This document shows positions 1-13,163 of a DNA stretch of 35,619 nt, one piece after another. The DNA is taken from the NCBI GenBank assembly GCA_903927685.1, contig CAIYOB010001302.1, positions 1 to 35,619 of the forward strand, read 5' to 3'. Numbering within the stretch: the first letter of the stretch is position 1; each line of letters begins with the position of its first letter. This DNA comes from an uncultured Planctomycetaceae bacterium. Lineage in GTDB: Bacteria > Planctomycetota > Planctomycetia > Pirellulales > Pirellulaceae. Both the position numbers and the translations under genes were made by a program. The notes under the pieces are model-generated. The model was given only the letters and a program-made list of their open reading frames with translations. It was not told where the DNA came from and searched no databases.

Positions 1-2
1 GG

Positions 3-401
3 ACTTTACAGTGGGGAACGGATCGGATACGCGTTTTGGTGCTGAGCGAAGTACCGGCCACCGAACGCAACGCGATCTGGAACTTGTTCAGCGGGGAAGT
101 GACGCGGATTGAGGCCGCAGCACAGCAGTTTCGCCGCCGCAGATCCGAGTTGAGCACGATCCTGAACCAGTTGTTTGAGAATTATCAGCAGGAGGGGATA
201 CCGATGCCCTATACCGTCGAAGACTTTATGCGGGATGTGACGCTCGATCATCTGGACCTACTTCCGGCCGACGAGCGTCTGCGAGGACTCTCCAGCGACG
301 AGCGTCTGAAGGGTTTGTCACCCGAGGAGATCGAGGCGTACCTCCGCAGGCGCAGGAGCGGTGCTCCGGGGAACGGGGGCGGTAATAAAGCCGCCCCGTG
401 A
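3..401 (+). CDS. C-terminal part of an unidentified protein, cut by the left window edge
   Basis: The reading frame is open to the first base, so the gene begins outside the window; the in-frame TTG at 36 is internal. It ends at TGA 399-401. What is visible is about 132 residues. The middle is a charged helical region with FRRRRSELSTILNQLF and MPYTVEDFMRD. The tail has short tandem units, LLPADERLRG, LSSDERLKG and LSPEEIEAYL, before a low-complexity Gly/Pro end. Tails with (D/E)ERL(R/K)GLS repeats occur in planctomycete and cyanobacterial proteins that carry an Rpn/PD-(D/E)XK-like nuclease domain in the N-terminal part. That domain would lie outside the window, so the link is only a resemblance. 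The gene converges on the beta-galactosidase gene, with 97 bases between the two stops. Confidence 0.6.
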   Translation, partial: TLQWGTDRIRVLVLSEVPATERNAIWNLFSGEVTRIEAAAQQFRRRRSELSTILNQLFENYQQEGIPMPYTVEDFMRDVTLDHLDLLPADERLRGLSSDERLKGLSPEEIEAYLRRRRSGAPGNGGGNKAAP

Positions 402-498
402 GGCCCCCGAGCGATTGTTGGATCGGGCCGCTCCGTCCAATTCGACGGATCCGCAGTGTCGCCGTGGCGTGGATTTCCAAGCGGTTCCCCGCCGGCCT

Positions 499-5686
<5,188 letters not shown>

Positions 5687-5732
5687 AGCAGTCCTCGGAT
5701 TGGAAATACGGGGTGGCCCTGACCGACTTTAC

Positions 5733-5828
5733 GGGTTGGGTGCCTGGGGTCGAACCACGAGGTACGAGTGGCGAGCCCCCAGTTCTTGTCTCTGGGGAAC
5801 CGCTGCACTCGACCCCAGGCACCCGAAC
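5733..5828. repeat. Dispersed palindromic repeat, copy A
   Basis: A roughly 96-base element between the sulfatase and the aminotransferase. Perfect 16-base inverted arms (GGGTGCCTGGGGTCGA at 5738-5753 and its complement at 5809-5824) bound it. The right arm contains CGCTGCACTCGACCCCAG (5801-5818), which recurs at 34115-34132 and, inverted, at 9878-9895. No convincing protein is encoded. It looks like a small non-autonomous or REP-like element. Confidence 0.75.
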
Positions 5829-5857
5829 AATTAGCCTTGACAACGCACTCGCTGGCT

Positions 5858-7225
5858 TTACGCGGTGCGCATCGCCAGGTACACCTTGCGGATCGCCCGG
5901 ACGATGTCCTGGCAGTCCTCGTCGGTGAAATTGGGATCCATGATCGGGCCGCCCATCCGGCCCAGGATATCGATGGTCCGCGGACAGCTCTCGGCGCCGT
6001 ACTGGATCGCCTTGCCCTGCGGCGTGGTGAACGACGGCCAGTCGGGATGGATTGTCAGCTTGGACTCGATCCGCTTGTCGGCGGGCAGAATGACCGACCC
6101 GCCCGGCCCTGACCCGCTGACGCCCTCGGCCCGCAGCGCCCGCAGGAACTGGTCGCGCCGCTCGCGCGTGCCCAGATCCAGGAAGATGGTCACGCCCAGA
6201 TCGCCTTCCAGGTCCGGCGACTTCCGCATCTTCAGGCCCGGCAGGTCGGCGATCCCGTCGCGGACTTTGCGGGCGTTGGCCCGCAGCCGCGAGGTGATCG
6301 TGTCCAGCTTGGTCAGCTGGGCCTTCAGCACCGCCCCGGTGAACTCGTTCATGCGGAAGTTGCAGGCGGCAAAGGCGGCCAGCAAGCCGCCCTTGAGTTC
6401 CTTGGTATACGGGTCCCGCACCGAGCCGACGTCGTGAAAGCGGAGGGCTCGTTCGAACAGCTCGTCGTCGTTGCTGACCACGGCCCCGCCTTCGCCCGAG
6501 GTGATCGTCTTACTGAGCTGAAAGCTGTTGATGCCCATGTCGCCGAGCGAGCCGACGAACTTGCCTTTATAGCGTCCGCCGGCGCATTGGGCACAGTCTT
6601 CGACCACGCGCAGCTTGTGCTTGCGGGCGATTTCCAGAATCGCGTCCAGATCGGCCAAGCCGCCCTGCAGGTGGCTGGGCACGATCGCCTTGGTGCGCGG
6701 GGTGATGCGGGCCTCGATGTCGTTCGGATCCATAGCCAGCGACTCGTCGATCTCGGCGAACACCGGCAGGGCGCCGGACAGGACGACCGCGTCGTAGTCG
6801 GCGTACCAGGTCCAGGCGGGCAGGATGACTTCGTCGCCCGGCCCGATCTCCAAAGCCGCCATGGCGGTGTACAGGGCCGTGGTGCCCGAGGTCACGCCGA
6901 GCGCGTGCTTGACGCCCAGGTGCTTGGCGTAGGCCTGCTCGAACTGCAGGACCTTGGACTTGCCGCCCCACCAGCGGAACGGATACCGCGAGTCGAGGAC
7001 GTCGAGTAGTTCCTGTTTCTCGGCGTCGTCGTAGAACTGCGGGCCGTAGGGCCGGGAACTGAGCAGGTTCTTGCGGACCGGCTGGCCCCCGTCGATCGCC
7101 AGTGGCTCGGTGCTTTCCGCGGCCACGCTGGTGTTCGGCTCGGCAGACGCGGCCAGCAGCGAAGCGGCGCTTGCGGCGCCGACCGTGGCCAGAAACTCGC
7201 GGCGGTTCTTCGTGGATTCGTACAT
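5858..7225 (-). CDS. Tat-exported DegT/DnrJ/EryC1/StrS-family PLP aminotransferase
   Basis: 455 residues, ATG 7225 with AGGA upstream. The N-terminus is a twin-arginine signal (NRREFL at 7-12, then an Ala-rich hydrophobic run to about 37). The rest is a full-length fold type I aminotransferase of the DegT/StrS family: VTSGTTALYTAM phosphate-binding loop (about 111-122), VVEDCAQCAGG with the pyridine-contacting D210, and SFQLSKTITSGEGGAVV with K239 as the Schiff-base lysine. Family members transaminate keto-sugars or related compounds, usually in the cytoplasm. Export through Tat would allow folding with PLP before transport. The substrate is unknown, and the protein might instead be a binding or sensory derivative. 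A second, diverged Tat-exported paralogue lies 457 bases upstream on the same strand, with a repeat cluster between them. Confidence 0.92.
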   Translation of the reverse strand: MYESTKNRREFLATVGAASAASLLAASAEPNTSVAAESTEPLAIDGGQPVRKNLLSSRPYGPQFYDDAEKQELLDVLDSRYPFRWWGGKSKVLQFEQAYAKHLGVKHALGVTSGTTALYTAMAALEIGPGDEVILPAWTWYADYDAVVLSGALPVFAEIDESLAMDPNDIEARITPRTKAIVPSHLQGGLADLDAILEIARKHKLRVVEDCAQCAGGRYKGKFVGSLGDMGINSFQLSKTITSGEGGAVVSNDDELFERALRFHDVGSVRDPYTKELKGGLLAAFAACNFRMNEFTGAVLKAQLTKLDTITSRLRANARKVRDGIADLPGLKMRKSPDLEGDLGVTIFLDLGTRERRDQFLRALRAEGVSGSGPGGSVILPADKRIESKLTIHPDWPSFTTPQGKAIQYGAESCPRTIDILGRMGGPIMDPNFTDEDCQDIVRAIRKVYLAMRTA

Positions 7226-7344
7226 GGCAGGGTCCTTGTTGAGGTGAGTGAGAGGTCAACGTGTTCGGTGGTTTGGGGTCAGGAGACACAAACTGGAGAT
7301 TGACAGTGGAAATTGGCACGGTTGCAAAGGCGTGGGGTTGTTCC

Positions 7345-7585
7345 GTCTGTTGCCCCGAAGGGGCGTAACATGACAGCCCGGGGCAGAGCGGAGCGGCGTT
7401 AGCCGCGGAGCGCCGCCCCGGGTTATGACAGCCTCCGGAGTCTCAGCCCTGAAAGGGCGCAACAAAGTTGTGTTAAGGCTCGGCTCTCTCCTTGTTTCGC
7501 CCTTTCAGGGCTACGGGGACATCGTTGCCTCGATGCCCGGGGCGTTGCCCCGGGCTGATCTGTCTTGGCCCCTTCGGGGCGGGAA
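7345..7585. repeat. Composite palindromic repeat cluster between the two aminotransferase genes
   Basis: The 456-base gap 7226-7681 holds no convincing gene. It contains a string of hairpins: GCCCCGAAGGGGC (7352-7364); a large stem with arms CCCGGGGC and GCCCCGGG around 7377-7422; a perfect 15-base inverted pair AGCCCTGAAAGGGCG (7445-7459) and CGCCCTTTCAGGGCT (7498-7512); GCCCGGGGCGTTGCCCCGGGC (7535-7555); and CCCCTTCGGGG (7570-7580). Short open frames read through this kind of repeat are often annotated as hypothetical proteins in planctomycete genomes. It could act as mRNA-stabilising or attenuating structure between the genes; that role is a guess. Confidence 0.75.
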
Positions 7586-7681
7586 AACCAGGAAAATGCA
7601 CCATGTTCACCGCCCAGACTTCGTAAACAAAACCTACCCGATTGCCTGCACATGCCAAGCCCAAGTTTGCATCACCCAGGT

Positions 7682-9010
7682 TCAGGCCGCGTAATGCCGG
7701 GCGACTTTCCGAATGGCGGCGGCGACCTGCAAAATGTATTCCTCGGACATGTGTTCGTGCAGCAGGACGCGAATCCCGGTTTCCAGGATGGCTTCGGCTT
7801 CGGGGCATTTGTGCTGGGAGAAATCCATCGTGGTCAGGCCCAGTTCCTTGACCGGCCAGCGGCCGGCGAAGAAACCGTGCTTCTGGAATACGGGCTCGCC
7901 GTACAGCGGCACCTTGATATAGCCGCCCGACACGGGGGCGCCTTCGGCCACCAAGGCCTTGGTGAATTCCGAACGGCCGCAGCGGAAGGCTTCCGGGCGA
8001 ATCCGGAACATGTAGAACCAGTACACGGCCCGGTCCTCCGGATGCACCTGGTGCGGAATCAGGCCGGGCAGGTCGGCGATCTTTTCGGTCAGCAGATTGC
8101 CCAGCCCGGCGCGTTTCGCGGCGATCGCTTCCAGCCGCGTCAGCTGGGCGGCGGCCACGGCGGCCTGCGGCTCGCTCATCCGATAATTGGTGGCGAACGC
8201 ATCGAACCCGCCCCACTTGCGGCGGTCGCCGCCCTTGTCGCCGAACTTCTGCAGCAGCGGCCCGAACCGCTCGTCGTTGCTGCCCACCACGCCGCCGTCG
8301 CCACAGGTCACGTGTTTGGAATTCTGCAGCGAAAAGCAGGCCAGGTGACCGACCGTCCCGATCGGCCGGCCGCGGGACCGGGCGCCCCAGGACTGGGCGC
8401 AGTCCTCGATCAGGATCAAGTTGTGCCGGTCGGCCAGCGACTTGAGTGCGTCCAAGTCGCAGGGATTGCCCGTCAGGTGCACGGCGATGATCGCCTTGGT
8501 CTTGGGCGTAATCCGCCGCTCGACATCGGCCACGTCCAGGTTGAACGTGCCCGCGCCCAAGTCGGCGAACACCGGCACCGCCTGCTGGTAGATGACCCCG
8601 ATCACCGAGCCGATGTCGGTGACCGGCGAGGTGATCACTTCGTCGCCCAGTCCGATTCCGGCCGCCGCGACGGCGATGTGCAGCGCCGCCGTACCGGACG
8701 AGCAGGTCTGCACGTGCTTGACGGGACAGAACTGCTGAAACCGCTCGGTCAGCAGCTGGGTCTGCGGTCCTTGCCAATAGAACAGCGAGTTCTGCTCGAG
8801 CATCGCTTCCAGCTGTTTCCGTTCGATTTCGCCCCAGCGGGGGCCCGAACCGGCCGCTGCCTGAACCGCTTTTTCGCCGCCTTGCAGGGCCAGCGGTGCA
8901 TCCGGATTGGCCACCGGCGTGTCGGCCGCTCCCCGAGCGGCGCCCGCCAACATCAACGTCGAAGCCCCCGCCACGAACTGGCGCCGGGAGACGGAATTCG
9001 CATCACTCAT
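7682..9010 (-). CDS. Second Tat-exported DegT/DnrJ/EryC1/StrS-family PLP aminotransferase
   Basis: 442 residues from ATG 9010 (AGGATC upstream). An upstream in-frame start at 9040 would add ten residues before the signal and is less likely. The N-terminus has a twin-arginine signal, SVSRRQFV (7-13), followed by a hydrophobic Ala-rich stretch to about 29. The aminotransferase body has CSSGTAALHIAVAA (about 103-116), LIEDCAQSWGARSRG with D203, and CFSLQNSKHVTCGDGGVV with K232 as the PLP lysine. It shares family and export route with the gene downstream but differs in much of its sequence, so the two are old paralogues. The C-terminal portion (MDFSQHKCPEAEAIL and after) is typical of the sugar aminotransferase branch. 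The reaction and substrate are unknown. Confidence 0.91.
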   Translation of the reverse strand: MSDANSVSRRQFVAGASTLMLAGAARGAADTPVANPDAPLALQGGEKAVQAAAGSGPRWGEIERKQLEAMLEQNSLFYWQGPQTQLLTERFQQFCPVKHVQTCSSGTAALHIAVAAAGIGLGDEVITSPVTDIGSVIGVIYQQAVPVFADLGAGTFNLDVADVERRITPKTKAIIAVHLTGNPCDLDALKSLADRHNLILIEDCAQSWGARSRGRPIGTVGHLACFSLQNSKHVTCGDGGVVGSNDERFGPLLQKFGDKGGDRRKWGGFDAFATNYRMSEPQAAVAAAQLTRLEAIAAKRAGLGNLLTEKIADLPGLIPHQVHPEDRAVYWFYMFRIRPEAFRCGRSEFTKALVAEGAPVSGGYIKVPLYGEPVFQKHGFFAGRWPVKELGLTTMDFSQHKCPEAEAILETGIRVLLHEHMSEEYILQVAAAIRKVARHYAA

Positions 9011-9159
9011 CGCAGATCCTCCCAAGACGATCCTGGCCACAATCCGACCTCAGGGCTCACCCGGACCCCTGACTTGGCTTTCAGTCTAGCACTCGCGGCG
9101 ACCGCCTGGAATCAGAGTGCCCGACAAGAGTGCCCCAGTAGTTTGGCCGTCCAGGCTGA

Positions 9160-9275
9160 ATGCCGGAGGGCCCTGGGGACGAATGTCAGGGTGTCTGTGG
9201 TCGAGCGCAGCGAGTCACCAGAAGCGAGAACCTGGGGCTTGCCACTCGCATCTCGCGGCTCACCTGCTGGCCCCC
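9160..9275. repeat. Degenerate dispersed repeat, copy C
   Basis: In the 414-base gap 9011-9424. It contains GGTCGAGCGCAGCGAG, a spaced CCAGAA, and GGGGCTTGCCACTCGCATCTCGCGGCTCA, matching the layout of copy B (9876-9952) with many substitutions. No long terminal inverted repeat survives. The rest of this gap holds the Nudix promoter and nothing else recognisable. Confidence 0.5.
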
Positions 9276-9332
9276 AACAGAGTGCCCTGGAAAACGATTG
9301 CGCTCCCGCCACCAAAAACTCGGAAATCCATC

Positions 9333-9361
9333 TCGACCTGAAAGCGGGGTCTGCCTATAAT
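9333..9361 (+). promoter_or_regulatory. Sigma-70-like promoter upstream of the Nudix gene
   Basis: TCGACC (9333-9338), a 17-base spacer and a perfect TATAAT (9356-9361). It faces the Nudix gene, whose ATG is 64 bases downstream. Planctomycete promoters are not always sigma-70 consensus, so this is a prediction from pattern only. Confidence 0.55.
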
Positions 9362-9424
9362 GCCGCGTGAAAGATTCTCACTGAGGTGCGGCGCACCCGG
9401 CCTGGAACCTGAGAGCTGCCGATC

Positions 9425-9868
9425 ATGCCGCGACAAAACGGCCGTCCCAACCTGCCTGAGCAAGCCAGCGCTGTCCCCTTCCGGCGTGCCGGGGATCGTA
9501 TCGAGTTCTGCCTGATCACCACCTCGGCCGGCCGCTGGGGATTTCCCAAAGGCTACATCGACCGCGGTGAGACGCCCGAGCAGGCGGCGCTGAAAGAAGC
9601 CCTGGAAGAAGCCGGCTTGCACGGCCGGATCCTGGGCACGCCCTTGTTGTCGTACAAGCTGGACAAGAACGGCCAAACTCGGCGAGTCGTGGCCCTGCTG
9701 ATGGAAGTCACCGCGGCGGACGACCAATGGGACGAGGCGGACATCCGCCAGCGCCGCTGGGTCTCGCAGCCCGAAGCCCGCGATCTGCTCGGCCGCGAGT
9801 CGCTCCAGGCCTGCCTGGAAATCGCTCAAAGCCGGATTCCCCAAGCCCGCGAAGCTTTGGTGGGCTAG
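9425..9868 (+). CDS. Nudix hydrolase
   Basis: 147 residues from ATG 9425. The Nudix box is complete at about residues 43-65: GYIDRGETPEQAALKEALEE followed by AGL, which fits G-X5-E-X7-R-E-U-X-E-E-X-G-U except that Lys stands in for the Arg before the first catalytic Glu. WGFPKGYIDRGE resembles the diphosphoinositol polyphosphate / diadenosine polyphosphate hydrolase branch, which cleaves phosphoanhydride bonds with divalent metal. The length is that of a bare Nudix domain, with no signal peptide, so it acts in the cytoplasm. It is a single-gene unit behind its own promoter and converges on the helicase gene, with repeat copy B between the two stops. The exact substrate cannot be told. Confidence 0.92.
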   Translation: MPRQNGRPNLPEQASAVPFRRAGDRIEFCLITTSAGRWGFPKGYIDRGETPEQAALKEALEEAGLHGRILGTPLLSYKLDKNGQTRRVVALLMEVTAADDQWDEADIRQRRWVSQPEARDLLGRESLQACLEIAQSRIPQAREALVG

Positions 9869-9875
9869 TCGCCCG

Positions 9876-9952
9876 GCCTGGGGTCGAGTGCAGCGAGCCC
9901 CCAGAATCAGTCGAATGGGGCTTGCCACTCGTGGCTCGACCCCAGCCACCCC
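9876..9952. repeat. Dispersed palindromic repeat, copy B
   Basis: The left part has CCTGGGGTCGAGTGCAGCGAG and the right end has GTGGCTCGACCCCAG, an imperfect inverted pair. Bases 9878-9900 are the exact reverse complement of 34110-34132 (23 of 23). It fills the gap between two convergent genes, where a hairpin could also act as a two-way terminator. Confidence 0.7.
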
Positions 9953-9963
9953 GTGACGCTGCG

Positions 9964-11994
9964 CTACCCGCCGGTGTCGCTCGCCGATTCGACAACGCGC
10001 TCGCAATCCGGCAGCGACTCCAGCAGGATCCGGCCATAGTGCTTCGTCCGCACGCGGGGATCCAGCAGCACGACCGTCCCGTGGTCCTGCTGGCTGCGGA
10101 TCAGCCGACCGAAGCCCTGCTTGAGCCGGATCGCCGCTTCCGGCACCTGGTACTCCATGAACGGATTGCCGCCCCGGCTGCGGATCGCCTCGAGCCGGGC
10201 CTGCAACAGCGGCTGGTCGGGCACGCTGAACGGCAGCTTGGTGATGATCACGTTCTGCAACGCATCCCCCGGCACGTCGACGCCCTGCCAGAAGCTGTCC
10301 GCACCGAACAGCACCGAACGGGGATTCGCCTTGAACCGCTGCAGCATCTCGTGCCGCGGCACGCCGTCCGCCTGGCTGTACAAGGCCAGGTTCTGTTCGG
10401 TCAGCCAGGGCGTCAGTTCGCTGGCGGCGCGGCGCATCATCTCATAGCTGGTGAACAGCACAAAGGCGCGGCCCTGCGAGCGGGCGACGTAGCGGCGGAT
10501 CAAGGCGATGCAGCGGGCCTCGAACCGCTCGCGGTCCGCCGTCGGATCCGGCATCCCCTCGACGAGGATCAGCTTGGCTTGGCGGCGATAGTCAAACGGG
10601 CTGCCCAGGTGGAGGCCCTGGGCCTGCGTCAGGCCGATCCGGGACTTGAAGAAATCGAACGAACCCTGCCGGCCCACCGACAGCGTGGCGCTGGTCAGGA
10701 TCACACTGTGCGTCGCCTCGAACAACTCCTTGCGCAGCGTCGGGCCGACGTCGATCGGGGCCGCCTCCAGCTTGAGTTGCGGCCGGCTGCGGCGGGACAG
10801 CGACGACTCGATCCAGTAGACCGCTTCCGGAACCCCGTGCCCCAGCCAGACTTCGATTTCGCCGGCCAGTGCCGTCAGCCGCTCGTGGGCCGACACGAAA
10901 TCCTGCCGCTGGGCCTCGTCCTTCAGGTTGCTGGCCCGCTGCCGGAGCATGGCCGCCAACTCCGCCAGGGCCGGACTGAGCGAATTGCCCACGATTTCCG
11001 GCATGTGGACCCGGCCGTTCGTGCCGCGCTGTTCGCTCAGCCAGTTGTGGACATCGCGGAAGAAGTCGTCTGCCAATTGGGAACAGCGGAGCGTCTGCCG
11101 CTGTTCCTCGCCGCAGCGATGGTGGACCAGCAGGCCCTTGTTGGCCCGGTCGTTGTACAGCTTGTTCAGGATGTACTGGACCTGGCCCGACGAGACGCTG
11201 AGCCCCAGGTGGTCGGCGGCCACAGCTTCCAGCGTGTGGGCTTCGTCAAAGATCACCGCGTCGTACTTGGGCAGGATGCTCGCCCCGGCCCGCCGCAGCG
11301 CCAGATCGCTGAAGAACAGGGCGTGATTGACGACCAGGATCTGGGCGTTGAACACGCGCCGCCGCGCCTGGTAGTAAAAGCACTCCTTGTACGTCGGGCA
11401 TTTCTTGCCCAGGCAGTTGCCGCTGTCACTGGCCGCTTCATCCCAGACCGAGCCCGGCGGCCGGTACGTCAAGTCGCTCAACGAGCCGTCCTTGGTGTCC
11501 TTGGACCAGGTCCGCAGCGCCCGCAACTGGTCCAACTCCTCTTCCGTGCTGAACAGGCTGCCGGCCCGGGCCAGGGCGGACTCCAGCCGCCGCAAGCTGA
11601 GGTAATTGTGGCGGCCCTTGACCAGCACGGACGTGAACTCCAGCGGGATCACGGCGTTCAGCAGCGGCAGATCCTTGTGCAGCAGTTGTTCCTGCAAGCT
11701 GATCGTATGCGTGGACACGACGATCTTCTTCAGCTGTTTGGCCCCCGGTTCGTCGGGGCCGCCGGGACGTTCCAGGGCGTCCGGGTCGCTGGCCACCGCC
11801 AGAATCGCCGGGACCAGGTAGGCAAAGCTCTTGCCCACCCCCGTGCCGGCTTCGGCCACCAGGTGCTTGCCGTCGCGCAGCGCCGCCGCCACCGCGTCCG
11901 CCATCTGCAACTGTTGGTCGCGGTGTTCGTAATTCGGCAGCCGTTGGGCGATCCGCCCGCCCGGGCCCAGGATATCTGCAGGAGTCAGCGTCAT
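9964..11994 (-). CDS. dinG: DinG/XPD-type ATP-dependent DNA helicase
   Basis: 676 residues, ATG 11994. Superfamily 2 motifs are clear: Walker A AEAGTGVGKSFAYL (K55), the Ia region STHTISLQEQ, DEAH box VIFDEAHTLEAVA (D250-H253), ILTSATLSVG, and a C-terminal helicase half with DSFWQGVDVPG and GFGRLIRSQQDHG. The usual Fe-S insert is present, with C194, C199 and C205 in NCLGKKCPTYKEC. The first cluster cysteine, expected in a KGRxNYLC-type motif, is serine here (VKGRHNYLSLRRL, S133). DinG-type helicases unwind DNA 5' to 3' and resolve R-loops and replication-blocking structures. There is no N-terminal exonuclease domain. The 5' end has been copied about 0.8 kb upstream as a decayed fragment. Confidence 0.93.
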   Translation of the reverse strand: MTLTPADILGPGGRIAQRLPNYEHRDQQLQMADAVAAALRDGKHLVAEAGTGVGKSFAYLVPAILAVASDPDALERPGGPDEPGAKQLKKIVVSTHTISLQEQLLHKDLPLLNAVIPLEFTSVLVKGRHNYLSLRRLESALARAGSLFSTEEELDQLRALRTWSKDTKDGSLSDLTYRPPGSVWDEAASDSGNCLGKKCPTYKECFYYQARRRVFNAQILVVNHALFFSDLALRRAGASILPKYDAVIFDEAHTLEAVAADHLGLSVSSGQVQYILNKLYNDRANKGLLVHHRCGEEQRQTLRCSQLADDFFRDVHNWLSEQRGTNGRVHMPEIVGNSLSPALAELAAMLRQRASNLKDEAQRQDFVSAHERLTALAGEIEVWLGHGVPEAVYWIESSLSRRSRPQLKLEAAPIDVGPTLRKELFEATHSVILTSATLSVGRQGSFDFFKSRIGLTQAQGLHLGSPFDYRRQAKLILVEGMPDPTADRERFEARCIALIRRYVARSQGRAFVLFTSYEMMRRAASELTPWLTEQNLALYSQADGVPRHEMLQRFKANPRSVLFGADSFWQGVDVPGDALQNVIITKLPFSVPDQPLLQARLEAIRSRGGNPFMEYQVPEAAIRLKQGFGRLIRSQQDHGTVVLLDPRVRTKHYGRILLESLPDCERVVESASDTGG

Positions 11995-12099
11995 GCCGTC
12001 AGAATAGCAAATGCCTGCCCGCCGTGGGTAGGCCGCCAGTGGCCTGCGGATCGGCGTTGCGTCGTTTCGGCGTTCCGTGGTTCCCGTGGTCGGCGCTGC

Positions 12100-12401
12100 G
12101 TTTGACCACCGTTACCCTCTGGAACCGCTTCGCGGTCGAGCGCGGTGTCTTGAACCCGGAGGGTTCCCAGAGGGTAGCCGGTGGTTGAGCGCCGCGATAC
12201 CACCGGATGCGGTCCTCAACGCGGTTTCCGCACGCCGGAGGCGTGCCAGAGGAACAATACCCAGCGCGCGTGGCAGGTGCGGTCCGCATCGTCGGCATCG
12301 CGTCGGCGCCGGCATCCCGCCGAAATGCACGGACTGGTTATCGGCATGCCCGGCGGTCGGCGCCGCGTTTTGGCCACGCTCCGGCGGGTGAGGACCGCAC
12401 C
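12100..12401. repeat. Cluster of palindromic repeats upstream of the helicase
   Basis: The 588 bases 11995-12582 hold no convincing gene. Imperfect outer arms (TTTGACCACCGTTACCCTCTGG at 12101-12122 against a complement ending near 12190) enclose the hairpins ACCGCTTCGCGGT (12124-12136) and GAACCCGGAGGGTTC (12152-12166). A separate hairpin, GCACGCCGGAGGCGTGC, lies at 12230-12246. A third unit is bounded by GGTGCGGTCC (12276-12285) and GGACCGCACC (12392-12401). Several share a GGA loop. Repeats of this style recur in Pirellulales genomes and yield spurious Arg/Pro-rich open frames. The stretch 12402-12530 shows nothing further. Confidence 0.65.
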
Positions 12402-12531
12402 GATGCCCATGCGTCAACGGCCCGGCATGTTACGCGTCCCGTCCGCAAGTCCCGCGTCGTTGGTCGTCAATCGGTGTGGTTGTCGACATCGCAGACTGAG
12501 GCCCGCCGCCCCAGCCCGCCTCGAACGTCGC

Positions 12532-12537
12532 TATAAT
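12532..12537 (+). promoter_or_regulatory. Possible -10 box for the small membrane-protein gene
   Basis: A perfect TATAAT in otherwise very GC-rich DNA, 45 bases before ATG 12583. No good -35 hexamer is seen at 16-18 bases upstream, so this is a weak call. Confidence 0.35.
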
Positions 12538-12582
12538 GTCAGCCCATGCTCGCATGGAAGGCTCGAGGCGAGAGAATTGAAC

Positions 12583-12813
12583 ATGAAGACGGACGACGAA
12601 TCCTCCGACAGACAAACGGATACCGCGGAAATCGCGATTTTCCTGGTCCGGTCATCCTTTGCGTTCGTCCTCGGCCTGATCTTCCTGTTCATTCCGCAGA
12701 CGACTTTGGAGAGCGGAAAGCCCTGGCATTTCTGGGTTCGCAGTGCAATCGCAGCGTTTGCGTTTGGGGCGGTGCTATTCTACATCGGTTTTCGTCGGCT
12801 ACGTTGGCTGTGA
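12583..12813 (+). CDS. Small two-helix membrane protein of unknown function
   Basis: 76 residues from ATG 12583, with GAGAG upstream. The acidic head (MKTDDESSDRQTDT) is followed by two hydrophobic helices at about 17-36 (AIFLVRSSFAFVLGLIFLFI) and 48-67 (WVRSAIAAFAFGAVLFYIGF), and it ends in RRLRWL. Both ends should face the cytoplasm by the positive-inside rule. Base composition is less GC-rich than its surroundings. I recognise no family. The open frame extends far upstream, but that part reads through repeats and is not credible coding. It is flanked by the palindromic cluster and by the helicase fragment, so it may be a young or imported gene. Confidence 0.6.
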   Translation: MKTDDESSDRQTDTAEIAIFLVRSSFAFVLGLIFLFIPQTTLESGKPWHFWVRSAIAAFAFGAVLFYIGFRRLRWL

Positions 12814-12837
12814 GCGTCTGCCGTTTGCCCCCCGGTT

Positions 12838-13085
12838 CCTCCTGGCCCCTGGGCCGTTCCAGGGCGTCCGGGTCACTGGTCACCGCCAGAATCGCCGGGA
12901 CCAGGCAGGCCGAAGCTCTCGCCCACCCCCGTGCCGGCTTCGGCCACCAGGTGCTTGCCATCGGGGAGCGCCGCCGCGACCGCCATCTGAAGCCGCTGGG
13001 CGCGGTGTTCGTAATTCGGCAGCCGTTGGGCGATCCGCCCGCCCGGGCCCAGGATATCTGCAGGATGCAGCGTCATGCCGTCTGA
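12838..13085 (-). pseudogene. Decayed duplicate of the 5' end of the helicase gene
   Basis: On the minus strand from about 13076 this reads MTLHPADILGPGGRIAQRLP, nearly identical to the true helicase start (one residue differs), and it continues for about 80 codons' worth of sequence. The Walker A lysine is replaced (GTGVGESF instead of GTGVGKSF), codons are lost in the MADAVAAAL region, and a frameshift moves LVPAILAV(T)SDPDALER into another frame. Similarity starts upstream of the ATG and stops near 12838. The rest of the helicase is absent. The stretch 13086-13163 holds nothing recognisable. Confidence 0.85.
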
Positions 13086-13163
13086 ATTGCATTGGTGCAG
13101 ATACTGAACGACGGTCGTGTCGCAATGAGTTCAGACAAGCCGCGTCTCCCGCAGCAATTCGTC

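Noticed and set aside
7345..7585. The repeat cluster as a CRISPR array
   Set aside because: The repeats are different palindromes without regular unit length or spacers, and no cas genes are nearby.
9727..12105. Long plus-strand open frame opposite the helicase
   Set aside because: The opposite strand carries all helicase motifs; this frame has none and runs through a repeat.
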